From Lachnospiraceae bacterium (lineage in GTDB: Bacteria; Bacillota; Clostridia; Lachnospirales; Lachnospiraceae), in the NCBI GenBank assembly GCA_017623295.1, contig JAGAPK010000074.1, forward strand, positions 18,092-82,091: 64,000 nucleotides of DNA, written 5' to 3'. Both the position numbers and the translations under genes were made by a program. Below, piece after piece: positions 18,896-27,738 of the stretch. Within the stretch, counting starts at the first letter, position 1. Each line of letters begins with the position of its first letter. The notes below the pieces were generated by a model. That model had not been told where the DNA came from, did no database searches, and saw nothing but the letters and a program-made list of their open reading frames with translations.

Positions 18896-19990
18896 TTATT
18901 CAAAATAATCATTATAGACTTCAAAAAAATCTGCTGTAACAACATTATCGTCATGAATGAAACGAACTTCTTCCCATAAATCTTCATTCAATTTTCTGGT
19001 CAGAGTTGCCACAAAAGCATCATACTCCTGTCCAAAAACTTCCTCTTTTCGTTGCTCCACAATTTTGATTTTATTGCTATCTGTCTCCTCTTTATCAAAT
19101 GTACTGATACATTTAATGATGTGATATCCGTATTCCGTTTCTACAATATCACTGATTTCTCCATTTCCTAAATTAAATGCAGCTTTTTCAAAGGTTGCAT
19201 CCATCTCACCTTTACCAAAAGAATAAGTTGCTTTATCATCTTCACTGTAATGGCGTATCAGTTCGTCAAAATCTTCACCTGCCTGTGCTTTTTCCAGTAC
19301 TTCACAAGCGGTTTTATAAGCATCCAGCTTAGCAGTATCCGTATATTCTATCTTTTTTCCGGTTCCATCAAGTGCATAGGTTTTCAGTAAAATATGCTGC
19401 ACCGTAATCGTTCTGGCTTCATCATCACTGATTTCCGGATTTACATCCTTGATAATATACTGGTATACCTTTTTGGCAAGGGCATATTCACTATATAAGC
19501 TGACAATTGTATCTTCACTGACTCCCATCAGTTCAATTTCCGTTTCATTTAAAGAAGCATAATAGGTTTTGGCAGCATTCTTAACCTGTTCCTTCTCTTC
19601 TTTGGTAAGTGTTACATCATATTGTTCTGCCATCAGATTCATTGTTTTAATCTGTGCAATTTGCGCAAGTGCAATGTCCTTCACATTTTCCTCAAGCGTA
19701 ACCCCTTCCAGATTGGTATTCCAGATTTCTTCGCCATAAACACTTTCATACTGGTTCTGAATATTGGTCAGATATACCATGATTTCCGGCAACGTACAGG
19801 ACATGGTTTCAATACGGAATATTTCATCTTTATCAAATCCTGTCGTCAGCACAACCTTTACGCTCTCACCATTTTCCTTACCACATCCGGTCAGACTAAA
19901 GGTCAGCATACAGATACATAATACTAATGCCACAATTCTTTTTTTCTTTTTCATATGTTTTTTCTTTTCCATATGCTTTTTCTTTCTCAT
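18896..19990 (-). CDS. PrsA-like lipoprotein with parvulin peptidyl-prolyl isomerase domain
   Basis: 364 residues. A lipoprotein signal ends in LTFSLTGCGKE, with Cys as the lipidation site near residue 36. Residues about 60-190 form the SurA/PrsA N-terminal chaperone helices. The parvulin core follows at about 195-310 (ITVQHILLKTY, AQAGEDFDELIRHYSEDD, TEYGYHIIKC). It should act outside the membrane in folding secreted proteins. The start has three near-identical units, each a Met followed by a lysine-rich stretch and His, so Met7 and Met13 are alternative starts; GGAG lies 4 nt before the first. It lies 41 nt downstream of the PHP gene. Confidence 0.88.
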   Translation of the reverse strand: MRKKKHMEKKKHMKKKKRIVALVLCICMLTFSLTGCGKENGESVKVVLTTGFDKDEIFRIETMSCTLPEIMVYLTNIQNQYESVYGEEIWNTNLEGVTLEENVKDIALAQIAQIKTMNLMAEQYDVTLTKEEKEQVKNAAKTYYASLNETEIELMGVSEDTIVSLYSEYALAKKVYQYIIKDVNPEISDDEARTITVQHILLKTYALDGTGKKIEYTDTAKLDAYKTACEVLEKAQAGEDFDELIRHYSEDDKATYSFGKGEMDATFEKAAFNLGNGEISDIVETEYGYHIIKCISTFDKEETDSNKIKIVEQRKEEVFGQEYDAFVATLTRKLNEDLWEEVRFIHDDNVVTADFFEVYNDYFE

Positions 19991-20031
19991 AACTCTCCAT
20001 ATACAATCATTCTCTAGTTTCGGATAATAGC

Positions 20032-20808
20032 TTAATTACTTTTCTTTACTTCTGAAAGTATATTACCTTCCTTATCATACCAGTATTCCCCATTTGTCAA
20101 TACATAGTCCTCGCCTGATAAAACAGCCTTCACATAATCTGCACCGGATGTCAGTTTACGTTTAAAAGCAACACCGCCACCTAACAAATTGGTATAATGA
20201 ATATCCGAGCCTGCTGTCATCGGAAATTTATGCTCTCTGGCATATGCGATGGCTTTCTCATCATACTCTGGCGCATTATGTGACACACTTTTGCTGTTAG
20301 AATGCATGGCATTTACTGCTTCTACACCATCCACCCACTCCGGGAAAAGGCGAATCTCCGGGATATAATCTTCTTCCCGATAAGGATGCGCATGAATTAC
20401 CATACCACCTTTTTGATGCACCAGTTCATATTGTTCCTCGATACTTGCATGACGAAGTGTCGGATTTGCCAACATCCATTCCTTATCAATTCCATATAAT
20501 AAAAATTCCGTTCCCGCATATCCGGCTTCATAGGAGAAAAATACATCCAAACCGATTTTATCTCCTTCTTCTTTGGCATTTTCATAGCCTTTACAAAACA
20601 GATTTACCCATTCATCCCAGGGAAGTTTACGGTTCACTGCTGTATTGCCACCCCAGTTATGGTCGGTAACAAAAATTCCGGTATATCCATACTCTTTACA
20701 AGCTCTTACCATTTCTTTGGCTGTATAATGCGCACACGCACTTCCTTCCAATGTATGAAGGTGTGTTTCATATAAATAGGGATACTGCTCTCTTATTTTA
20801 TCACACAT
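20032..20808 (-). CDS. PHP-domain metal-dependent hydrolase
   Basis: 258 residues from MCDKIR behind GGAGAG. The PHP metal ligands are visible: ETHLHT near the N-terminus, VTDHNWGG, an internal Glu in FSYEAGYAG, MVIHAHPYRE and the C-terminal AGSDIHYT. The family covers phosphoesterases such as histidinol phosphatase and nucleotide 3'-phosphatases; which substrate applies cannot be read from the sequence. It precedes the PrsA-like gene in the same direction and follows the ilvE terminator. A 17-residue upstream extension would run into that hairpin and is rejected. Confidence 0.85.
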   Translation of the reverse strand: MCDKIREQYPYLYETHLHTLEGSACAHYTAKEMVRACKEYGYTGIFVTDHNWGGNTAVNRKLPWDEWVNLFCKGYENAKEEGDKIGLDVFFSYEAGYAGTEFLLYGIDKEWMLANPTLRHASIEEQYELVHQKGGMVIHAHPYREEDYIPEIRLFPEWVDGVEAVNAMHSNSKSVSHNAPEYDEKAIAYAREHKFPMTAGSDIHYTNLLGGGVAFKRKLTSGADYVKAVLSGEDYVLTNGEYWYDKEGNILSEVKKSN

Positions 20809-20827
20809 TTCGCTCTCTCCACACTCT

Positions 20828-20872
20828 AAAAAAGGATTAAATTGTGTGTGTATACACACAACTTAATCCTTT
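20828..20872 (-). terminator. Terminator of ilvE
   Basis: A long inverted repeat, AAAGGATTAAGTTGTGTG pairing across a GTATAC centre with its complement, followed on the minus strand by TTTTTTAG. It lies 15 nt after ilvE and just upstream of the PHP gene. Confidence 0.85.
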
Positions 20873-20886
20873 CACAATCTACTTTA

Positions 20887-21912
20887 TTATTTGATAACCT
20901 GAATCCATCCTTCCGGAGCTTCAATGCGACCCATCTGAATACCTGTTAAAGTTTCATATAACCTCTTCGTTACAGGGCCCATTTCTGTCATACCGCTTGG
21001 GAATGCGATTTCCTTACCATGATCTACTACTTTTCCTACCGGAGAAATAACTGCTGCTGTACCACAGAGACCACATTCAGCAAAATCTTTTAATTCTTCC
21101 AAAGCAACCGGTCTTTCTTCTACTTCCAGTCCCAGATAATCTTTTGCAACTACCATCAGGGAACGACGTGTAATAGAAGGTAAAATACTATTGGATTTTG
21201 GTGTCACTACTTTATTGTCTTTTGTTACAAATAAGAAGTTTGCACCACCTGTTTCTTCTACATATGTTCTTGTCTTAGCATCCAGATACATGTTCTCGTC
21301 ATAACCTTCTTCATGAGCTGTTACAATTGCATGAAGACTCATTGCATAGTTAAGACCAGCTTTGATATGTCCTGTACCGTTTGGTGCTGCTCTGTCAAAA
21401 TCACTTACTTTGATAGTAAGAGGTTTTACACCACCTTTGAAATATGGTCCAACCGGTGTTGTGAAAATTCTGAACTGATATTCTTCTGCCGGTTTAACAC
21501 CGATAACGGAAGAACTTCCAAACATATAAGGACGAATATATAATGTTGCACCGGAACCGTATGGTGGCACATAAGCTTCATTTGCTGCTACGGTATCAAT
21601 AACTGCCTGAACAAAACGATCTTTTGGGAATACCGGCATTTCCAATCTCTTGCAGGAATCTTCCATACGCTGTGCATTTAAATCAGGGCGGAAGGTTACA
21701 ATATGTCCATCTTCTGTTGTATAAGCTTTCATACCTTCAAAACAAGTCTGTGCATACTGGAACACACCTGCACATTCATTAATAGTAATGTTTGCATCAG
21801 ACACTAATGCGCCTTCATCCCATGCACCATTTTTATAATTTGCAACAAATCTTTTGTCTGTCTGCTGATAACCAAAACCAAGATTTGCCCAGTCAATATT
21901 TTTCTTTTCCAT
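20887..21912 (-). CDS. ilvE: Branched-chain amino acid aminotransferase
   Basis: 341 residues, PLP-dependent fold type IV, interconverting Leu/Ile/Val and their 2-oxo acids with glutamate. Seen are FQYAQTCFEGMKAY, RPYMFGSS, the PLP-lysine region GTGHIKAGLNYA and YVEETGGANFLFV, matching the bacterial BCAT-II type. The ribosome site AAGGAG is 8 nt before the ATG. It is transcribed alone and closed by its own terminator. Confidence 0.96.
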   Translation of the reverse strand: MEKKNIDWANLGFGYQQTDKRFVANYKNGAWDEGALVSDANITINECAGVFQYAQTCFEGMKAYTTEDGHIVTFRPDLNAQRMEDSCKRLEMPVFPKDRFVQAVIDTVAANEAYVPPYGSGATLYIRPYMFGSSSVIGVKPAEEYQFRIFTTPVGPYFKGGVKPLTIKVSDFDRAAPNGTGHIKAGLNYAMSLHAIVTAHEEGYDENMYLDAKTRTYVEETGGANFLFVTKDNKVVTPKSNSILPSITRRSLMVVAKDYLGLEVEERPVALEELKDFAECGLCGTAAVISPVGKVVDHGKEIAFPSGMTEMGPVTKRLYETLTGIQMGRIEAPEGWIQVIK

Positions 21913-21996
21913 GTTTCTTACTCCTTCTTTCCCTCAAAGTATGTCTTTCAAAAACGCTCATACATTATATTATACTTTTATCCCCAAAAGTCAAGC

Positions 21997-23985
21997 CTAC
22001 AGTGCAGAAGTTACAATATCCATTGCCACATCATACGCAAAGTCATTTACTGCTTTTTCACACATACGAAGGAATTTTTCCTTTTCTTCTGTAAGTTGAT
22101 ATTTCTTTAATTCTTTCATACACTCTGCGGCTCCTTCGCCGTCAAAGTCATCCAGTTTATTATGCAGATTCAGAAGCAGTTCTTTCCAGCCCGCTTCTGA
22201 GAACGGAATTTTTTCTTCCGGTTCTGTTTCTCCGGCTTCGTTCTCCTCCAAAACAGTAGGTCCAAGATAAAGTTCCAGATTCTCGCCAAGTGTACGCATC
22301 ATACCAAACAAAATCGGAGACTGTACTTCTACTTCTTCCAGTCTTCCGGCTTTACTCTTTTTCTCTAATTCAAAAGAAAGCTCGGCAAGTTCATCTGCAC
22401 CAATATTTCTTGCATTACCTTTGAGTGCATGAACGATAATTGCATAACCGGAAGTATCGCCTTTCTCTAACATATTTTTCAGCTGTTCTTCTTTCTCAAG
22501 CAACATGTCGTGGAAATCCCGCAAAACCTTTTCATAAAGCACTTTACTTCCGCCCATATATTTGAGTCCGTGTTCTGCATTAATTCCGATATCTGTCAGG
22601 CGTTCTTCATCCAGACCAACCGTTTCAAAGCCTTCGGTTACTTCTTCATTGGTATCCTCTGTCATATATACCAATTCTTTCGGAAGATATTTAAGCAGCA
22701 TATCCTCCAGTTTCTCCGGTTCGATTGGCTTTGTCAGATAGTCCTGGAAACCGGCCTGCAAATAAAAATCACGGGCACCAATAACAGCATTGGCAGTCAG
22801 GGCAATAATCGGAACATCTTTGGATGGATTTCCTTCTAGTTCGCGAATTGCGTGCAAGGTCTGCACACCATCCATAATCGGCATCATATGATCCATGCAA
22901 ATAAGATGATATTCTTTTCGCTTAATCAGTTCCAGACATTCCTCGCCACTTGCCGCCACATCAATCTGCAGCTTTGTCTTACGAAGCAAATCCTGGGCTA
23001 CTGCCAGATTCATGGCATTGTCATCAACCACCAGAATTTTGCCAAGCGGTGCAATAAATTTCTCTTTATAACTGATCGAGTTTTTCAAGCTCTTATCATA
23101 CTGTTTCTTAAAATCGCCCAGCGGTGCCTTATCAATAACCTTCTGAACAACGGCAAAAGAGAAAACAGAACCTTTTCCATACTCACTCTTTACCGTCAGT
23201 TTACCGCCCATCATTTCTACCAGACGATTGGTAACTGCCAGACCAAGTCCTGTACCTTCTTCCGTACGGCTTGCTTCCATATCCAGTCTGTTAAAAGTAC
23301 CAAAAATCTTCTCGATGTCTTTTTCTTTAATACCAATGCCAGTATCTTCAATCGCTACTTCCAGTAAAATTTCGTCCTCGGAATGCTGCTTCCATGTCAG
23401 GTGCAACGTAACTGTACCAACTTTGGTATACTTTGCTGCATTGGATAAAAGATTGCCAATAATCTGGCGCAAATGAATTTCATCACCGGATAATTTGTAT
23501 GGTACATCCGGGGCAATGTCCAGTGCCAGCTGCAATTTTTTCTTACGAATTGGAACTGTAATACTGTTAATCAGGTCATTTAACATTGAACTAATATCAT
23601 AAATGCCGTCCAGTATTTCCATCTTGCCTGACTGAATCTGTGAAAAATCCAGAATATCACTGATAAGCGATAACAAAATACTTCCCGCCTGCTTAATATC
23701 CAGTGCATATTCTCTGATATTTTCTTCCTGGCTTTCTCGCAAAATCAGTTCGTTTAATCCAAGAATTGTATTGATTGGTGTTCTGATTTCGTGTGACATA
23801 TTGGCAAGAAATAAATCTCTTGCATGGGTTGCCTTCCTGGCTTCTGTCATAGCAGTTTCTAACTCTATATTTTTCTTTTCTAACTGCTCTTTGGCAAGCA
23901 GAAGGGATACCGCCTGTTTCTCCAATTTTGAGGTAAAACCGTTTTTCTTATCCCGGTTTTTATCCTGATTCTTGTCCTCACCCAT
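21997..23985 (-). CDS. Soluble hybrid histidine kinase (HisKA-HATPase-REC-Hpt)
   Basis: 662 residues with no membrane helix or sensor domain. A short coiled coil (about 20-55) precedes the HisKA box FLANMSHEIRTPIN (His65). The HATPase part has NLLSNAAKYT, EDTGIGI and GTGLGLAV. A receiver domain spans about 315-430 with phosphoacceptor Asp365 in MDHMMP and Lys419. An Hpt domain follows with His519 in HALKGNARNIG. All four phosphorelay modules are thus in one chain, but the final response regulator is not attached. It lies 18 nt downstream of folA. Its domains from HisKA onward parallel the kinase at 31565-34207. Confidence 0.93.
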   Translation of the reverse strand: MGEDKNQDKNRDKKNGFTSKLEKQAVSLLLAKEQLEKKNIELETAMTEARKATHARDLFLANMSHEIRTPINTILGLNELILRESQEENIREYALDIKQAGSILLSLISDILDFSQIQSGKMEILDGIYDISSMLNDLINSITVPIRKKKLQLALDIAPDVPYKLSGDEIHLRQIIGNLLSNAAKYTKVGTVTLHLTWKQHSEDEILLEVAIEDTGIGIKEKDIEKIFGTFNRLDMEASRTEEGTGLGLAVTNRLVEMMGGKLTVKSEYGKGSVFSFAVVQKVIDKAPLGDFKKQYDKSLKNSISYKEKFIAPLGKILVVDDNAMNLAVAQDLLRKTKLQIDVAASGEECLELIKRKEYHLICMDHMMPIMDGVQTLHAIRELEGNPSKDVPIIALTANAVIGARDFYLQAGFQDYLTKPIEPEKLEDMLLKYLPKELVYMTEDTNEEVTEGFETVGLDEERLTDIGINAEHGLKYMGGSKVLYEKVLRDFHDMLLEKEEQLKNMLEKGDTSGYAIIVHALKGNARNIGADELAELSFELEKKSKAGRLEEVEVQSPILFGMMRTLGENLELYLGPTVLEENEAGETEPEEKIPFSEAGWKELLLNLHNKLDDFDGEGAAECMKELKKYQLTEEKEKFLRMCEKAVNDFAYDVAMDIVTSAL

Positions 23986-24003
23986 ATTCCCTATGCCCCT
24001 TTC

Positions 24004-24495
24004 TTATTTTTTACGTTCGTATTTCACAAACTGGTAAGCAATGTCAAAATAGGTCTGTTCATCACTATCCGCTGTAATCTCCCACTCTTCCATTTCATCC
24101 AGATTCGGGAAATGCGCATCTGCTTCATAGGCATGGTCTATTTTCGTAACATGTGCCACATCACAATATGGCAACATCATTCGATATACGCTTTCTCCTC
24201 CGATAATATAAACATCTTCGGTGTTATATTGCTTCAGTTCCTCAAGTAGTTCTTCCTTGCTGTGTACAACAATTGCATCTTTTACTTTATAATCCGGATT
24301 CGTAGAAAGAATAATATTCGTTCTGTTTTTTAAGGGCATTCCCTGTGGAAAAGTTTCCAATGTTTTTCTTCCCAAAACGACTACTTTACCAGTCGTTTCC
24401 TGTCTGAAGAACTTGTGATCATTCGGAATGCTGACGAGCAGACTGTTCTTACAGCCTATCGCCCAATTACTATCAACTGCAACAATTAAATTCAT
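24004..24495 (-). CDS. folA: Dihydrofolate reductase
   Basis: 163 residues, NADPH-dependent reduction of dihydrofolate to tetrahydrofolate. Motifs: MNLIVAVDSNWAIGCKNSLL at the start, VVLGRKTLETFP and VYIIGGESVYRMMLPYCD, with KIDHAYEADAHFP near the end. The ATG follows AAGGAG. It sits 18 nt after thyA, the usual pairing, because ThyA generates the dihydrofolate that FolA recycles. Confidence 0.97.
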   Translation of the reverse strand: MNLIVAVDSNWAIGCKNSLLVSIPNDHKFFRQETTGKVVVLGRKTLETFPQGMPLKNRTNIILSTNPDYKVKDAIVVHSKEELLEELKQYNTEDVYIIGGESVYRMMLPYCDVAHVTKIDHAYEADAHFPNLDEMEEWEITADSDEQTYFDIAYQFVKYERKK

Positions 24496-24513
24496 CTTAC
24501 GTTCTCCTTCTCT

Positions 24514-25362
24514 TTAAATAGCAACCGGAATGTTTTCTACCTGCGGTCCTGCTATATAATTTTCCAGTTTTACATCATTTCTGGTAAACTGGTAAAAATC
24601 TTTCACTTCCGGATTCAACCAGAAAGTTGGTGCTTCATAAGTCGGACGTTCAATCAATTCCTTGATAATTGGAATATGTCTGTCATAAATATGGGCATCT
24701 GCAATTACATGTACAAGTTCGCCCACCTGCATATCACAAACCTGTGCCAGCATATGCACCAACACCGCATACTGCGCCACATTCCAGTTATTTGCTGTCA
24801 GAATATCCTGTGAACGCTGATTTAGAATGGCATTTAAGGTCAGTTTCTCTTCGCCTTTTTTCTGTGTTACATTAAAAGTCATACTGTAAGCACAAGGATA
24901 CAAATTCATTTCGTGTAAATCCTGATGAACATAAATATTCGTCATAATACGACGGCTGAATGGATTATTTTTCAAATCATAAATCACACGGTCAACCTGA
25001 TCCATCATTCCTTCTTTGTATTGGTGTTTTACACCCAGCTGATAGCCATATGCCTTTCCGATGGAGCCATTTTCATCTGCCCACTCATCCCAGATATGAC
25101 TGTGCAAATCATTGATATTATTGGACTTCTGCTGCCATATCCAAAGCATTTCATCCGTTGCACTCTTAATGGCTGTCTTACGAAGCGTAATTACCGGAAA
25201 TTCTTTGGTTAAATCATACCGATTCACTACACCAAATTTTTTAATCGTATATGCCGGTGTACCGTCTTCCCAATGTGGTCTTACCTTCTCCCCTTCCGTG
25301 CTTGTTCCATTCTCCAGAATGTCCTTACACATATTAATGAATATTGTATCTGCTAAACTCAT
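24514..25362 (-). CDS. thyA: Thymidylate synthase (ThyA type)
   Basis: 282 residues, converting dUMP to dTMP with methylene-tetrahydrofolate. The catalytic cysteine is in LYPCAYSMTFNV, which lacks the common CHxxxQF context of E. coli ThyA and resembles the divergent clostridial forms. NQRSQDILTANNWNVAQYAVL carries the dUMP contacts, followed by HVIADAHIYDRHI. The ribosome site is GCAGGAG. It is 14 nt downstream of the MBL nuclease gene and leads the thyA-folA pair. Confidence 0.95.
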   Translation of the reverse strand: MSLADTIFINMCKDILENGTSTEGEKVRPHWEDGTPAYTIKKFGVVNRYDLTKEFPVITLRKTAIKSATDEMLWIWQQKSNNINDLHSHIWDEWADENGSIGKAYGYQLGVKHQYKEGMMDQVDRVIYDLKNNPFSRRIMTNIYVHQDLHEMNLYPCAYSMTFNVTQKKGEEKLTLNAILNQRSQDILTANNWNVAQYAVLVHMLAQVCDMQVGELVHVIADAHIYDRHIPIIKELIERPTYEAPTFWLNPEVKDFYQFTRNDVKLENYIAGPQVENIPVAI

Positions 25363-25376
25363 TTCTATTTCTCCTG

Positions 25377-26975
25377 CTATCTGTCATATTTATCGCAAAG
25401 TGCATTAATCTGATCAGCAAACTTCGCCAAATCTTTGTTTGCACAACCTTCATTCTTGTAAATAACTGCCACAAGTCTCTGTCCTGCTGCCACAAGTCTT
25501 GCAAAGACATCGGATACCGCATGTGCCTTCTTCTTGAGTACCACCGGATCTGCTTCATAAATGAATTCATTCGCAAGCAAATCATATCGTGTACCACTAT
25601 AAGGCGCATACGCTTTAATGCCATGCTCTATTTTCAGACACTCTGTAAACAGTTTACACACACTGTCTTCACCATGCACAATAAAAACTCGCTCCGGCTT
25701 GGTTTCAAAACTTTCTATCCAATGAATCAAACCGCCCTTATCCGCATGACCACTAAGACCCGCTAACTTCTCAATATTAGCACGAATCTCGATTACTTCG
25801 CCAAAAAGCTTAACTTCCTTCGCACCCTCTACAATCGCACGGCCTAATGTACCAATTGCCTGATAACCAACAAACAGAATGGTACATTCCGGTCTCCATA
25901 AATTGTGTTTCAGATGATGTCTGATACGTCCTGCTTCACACATACCGGAAGCAGAAATAATAACCTTCGGTGTATTTTCAAAGTTAATTGCTTTGGATTC
26001 ATCACTTGTAATTGCCAGTCGAAGCCCCGGAAAAGTAATTGGGTTAATTCCTTTCTGCACCAATTCCATTGCTTCTTCATCAAAACATTCTGCAATATTT
26101 TTCTGGAAAATACCGGTTGCCTCTACTGCAAGCGGACTATCTACATAGACCAAAAAGTCCTCATGGCCTTCTACCAGTCTCTCTTCTTTAATCTGCCGCA
26201 GAAAATAAAGCATTTCCTGAGTTCTTCCGACCGCAAAAGAAGGAATTACTACATTGCCGCCCTTATCAAAAGTCGTTTTCAGAATTCTGGTAAGTTCCCC
26301 GATATAATCCGGTCTGGTATCACCATGATATCTATCACCATAAGTAGATTCCATTACCACATAATCTGCTTCTTTGGTAATCTTCGGGTCTTTGATTAAC
26401 GGCTGGTTAACATTACCAATGTCACCGGAAAAAACAATTTTCTTCGTCACATCACCCTCGGTTGCCCATACTTCAATACTTGCAGAACCGAGCAAATGTC
26501 CAATGTCCGTAAAACGGATTTTAACACCGTCACAAATCTGAATTTCTTTCTCATATTCGCATGGAACAATTCGCTTGATTGTTCCATCCGCATCTTCCAT
26601 CGTATAAAGCGGTTCAATTACCGCATTGTTTGCACTACGTTTCGCCTTGCGGTTCTTCCATTCTGCCTCCTGCATCTGGATATGCGCACTATCACGCAAC
26701 ATAATACTACATAAATCTGCCGTAGCATCCGTTGTATAAATACTGCCACGAAAACCTCTGGCATATAGAAGCGGAAGCATACCGGAATGATCGATATGCG
26801 CATGTGTCAGAAAAACATAATCTATCAATGCAGGTTCCATCGGCAACTCACAATTTTCAAACGCCTGTGTTCCCTGCTCCATACCATAATCCACTAAAAT
26901 ATTCTTATCATTGACACGAAGATAATGGCAACTGCCAGTTACCTCATGGTCGGCTCCAATAAACATTAATTCCAT
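25377..26975 (-). CDS. MBL-fold beta-CASP RNA-processing nuclease
   Basis: 532 residues from MELMFIG (AGGAGG, 7 nt). The metallo-beta-lactamase core has the zinc motif THAHIDHSGMLPLLYARG, then IGHLLGSASIEVW, FSGDIGN and ESTYGDR. The beta-CASP insertion has SFAVGRTQEMLYFL and the closing ISASGMCEAGRIRHHL, GLSGHAD and FIVHGE. These match the family of CPSF73-like and RNase J-related hydrolases (the YSH1/RNA-exonuclease group). The protein is cytosolic. It is the first gene of a tight unit continuing into thyA, folA and the hybrid kinase. Confidence 0.93.
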   Translation of the reverse strand: MELMFIGADHEVTGSCHYLRVNDKNILVDYGMEQGTQAFENCELPMEPALIDYVFLTHAHIDHSGMLPLLYARGFRGSIYTTDATADLCSIMLRDSAHIQMQEAEWKNRKAKRSANNAVIEPLYTMEDADGTIKRIVPCEYEKEIQICDGVKIRFTDIGHLLGSASIEVWATEGDVTKKIVFSGDIGNVNQPLIKDPKITKEADYVVMESTYGDRYHGDTRPDYIGELTRILKTTFDKGGNVVIPSFAVGRTQEMLYFLRQIKEERLVEGHEDFLVYVDSPLAVEATGIFQKNIAECFDEEAMELVQKGINPITFPGLRLAITSDESKAINFENTPKVIISASGMCEAGRIRHHLKHNLWRPECTILFVGYQAIGTLGRAIVEGAKEVKLFGEVIEIRANIEKLAGLSGHADKGGLIHWIESFETKPERVFIVHGEDSVCKLFTECLKIEHGIKAYAPYSGTRYDLLANEFIYEADPVVLKKKAHAVSDVFARLVAAGQRLVAVIYKNEGCANKDLAKFADQINALCDKYDR

Positions 26976-27099
26976 AAGCATGCCTCCTTTTATCTATCAT
27001 ACCATTTTTCCCAAAAACCGTACAGTCAATTTCCAAAGTTTTGCATAGGATAAATTAAAATTATTCTATCATAATTTTATTCAAACCAGAGGTAGCACT

Positions 27100-27738
27100 A
27101 TGTTTCTTTCTCTTTTCCCCGTGTTGCTCTTTCTTCTTGCCGTTTCCATAGATTCCTTCACTGCCGGACTCTCATATGGTACTTCCAAAGTTCATATCAA
27201 GCCGCTTGGCGCCATTTTTTTGATATTCATTCCTTCGATTACCATTACTCTGATGACCCAAATCGGTTCTCTGCTATTTTCCCTTTTCCCGGCAGACTTG
27301 TTTTCTGTACTTTCATTTCTGCTGCTGTTCCTCTTAGGCTGTGAGAAACTGCTAGAAAGCCTGATACGTCATTACGCAGAAAAATATCCAAGTATCATCG
27401 GAAACTGGGCATGTAAAATCAAGCAGCTCAATATTATTTTTACCATATATTTTTCTCCGGAAGATGCTAACAAACAGGATATTCAGGTATTGAGTGCCAA
27501 AGAAGCCTTTTGTTTAAGTCTTGCTCTTTCTCTGGACAGCATGATTGCCAGTATGGCTTTCTCCTGTCAGGTTAATTCTCTGCTAACCTTTTTCCTTCTG
27601 GCAGTCCTCTTTCACTTTCTCTTGTTTTTTATCGGCTTCGGACTCGGCTTACTGATTTCTAAGAAGAGCAACCTTGACCTGTCCTGGCTTAGTGGACTGT
27701 TTCTTCTTCTACTGGCACTAAGCTGTCTTGTGCCATAA
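27100..27738 (+). CDS. ytaF: YtaF-type sporulation membrane protein (MntP-like fold)
   Basis: 212 residues, about six membrane helices. The N-terminal LFLLAVSIDSFTAGLSYGT and the internal repeat FCLSLALSLDSMIASMAFS are the duplicated Asp-containing helices typical of the MntP/YtaF superfamily. YtaF proteins are linked to sporulation, but their transported substrate is not established. AGAGGT stands 7 nt before the start. It is one of few plus-strand genes here, and its last 50 bases overlap the 3' end of the convergent Ca2+-ATPase gene. Confidence 0.85.
   Translation: MFLSLFPVLLFLLAVSIDSFTAGLSYGTSKVHIKPLGAIFLIFIPSITITLMTQIGSLLFSLFPADLFSVLSFLLLFLLGCEKLLESLIRHYAEKYPSIIGNWACKIKQLNIIFTIYFSPEDANKQDIQVLSAKEAFCLSLALSLDSMIASMAFSCQVNSLLTFFLLAVLFHFLLFFIGFGLGLLISKKSNLDLSWLSGLFLLLLALSCLVP

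Noticed and set aside
27689-27738. 50-bp overlap of ytaF and the Ca2+-ATPase as an assembly error
   Set aside because: Both frames end naturally with stop codons and full family length; convergent overlaps of this size are ordinary.
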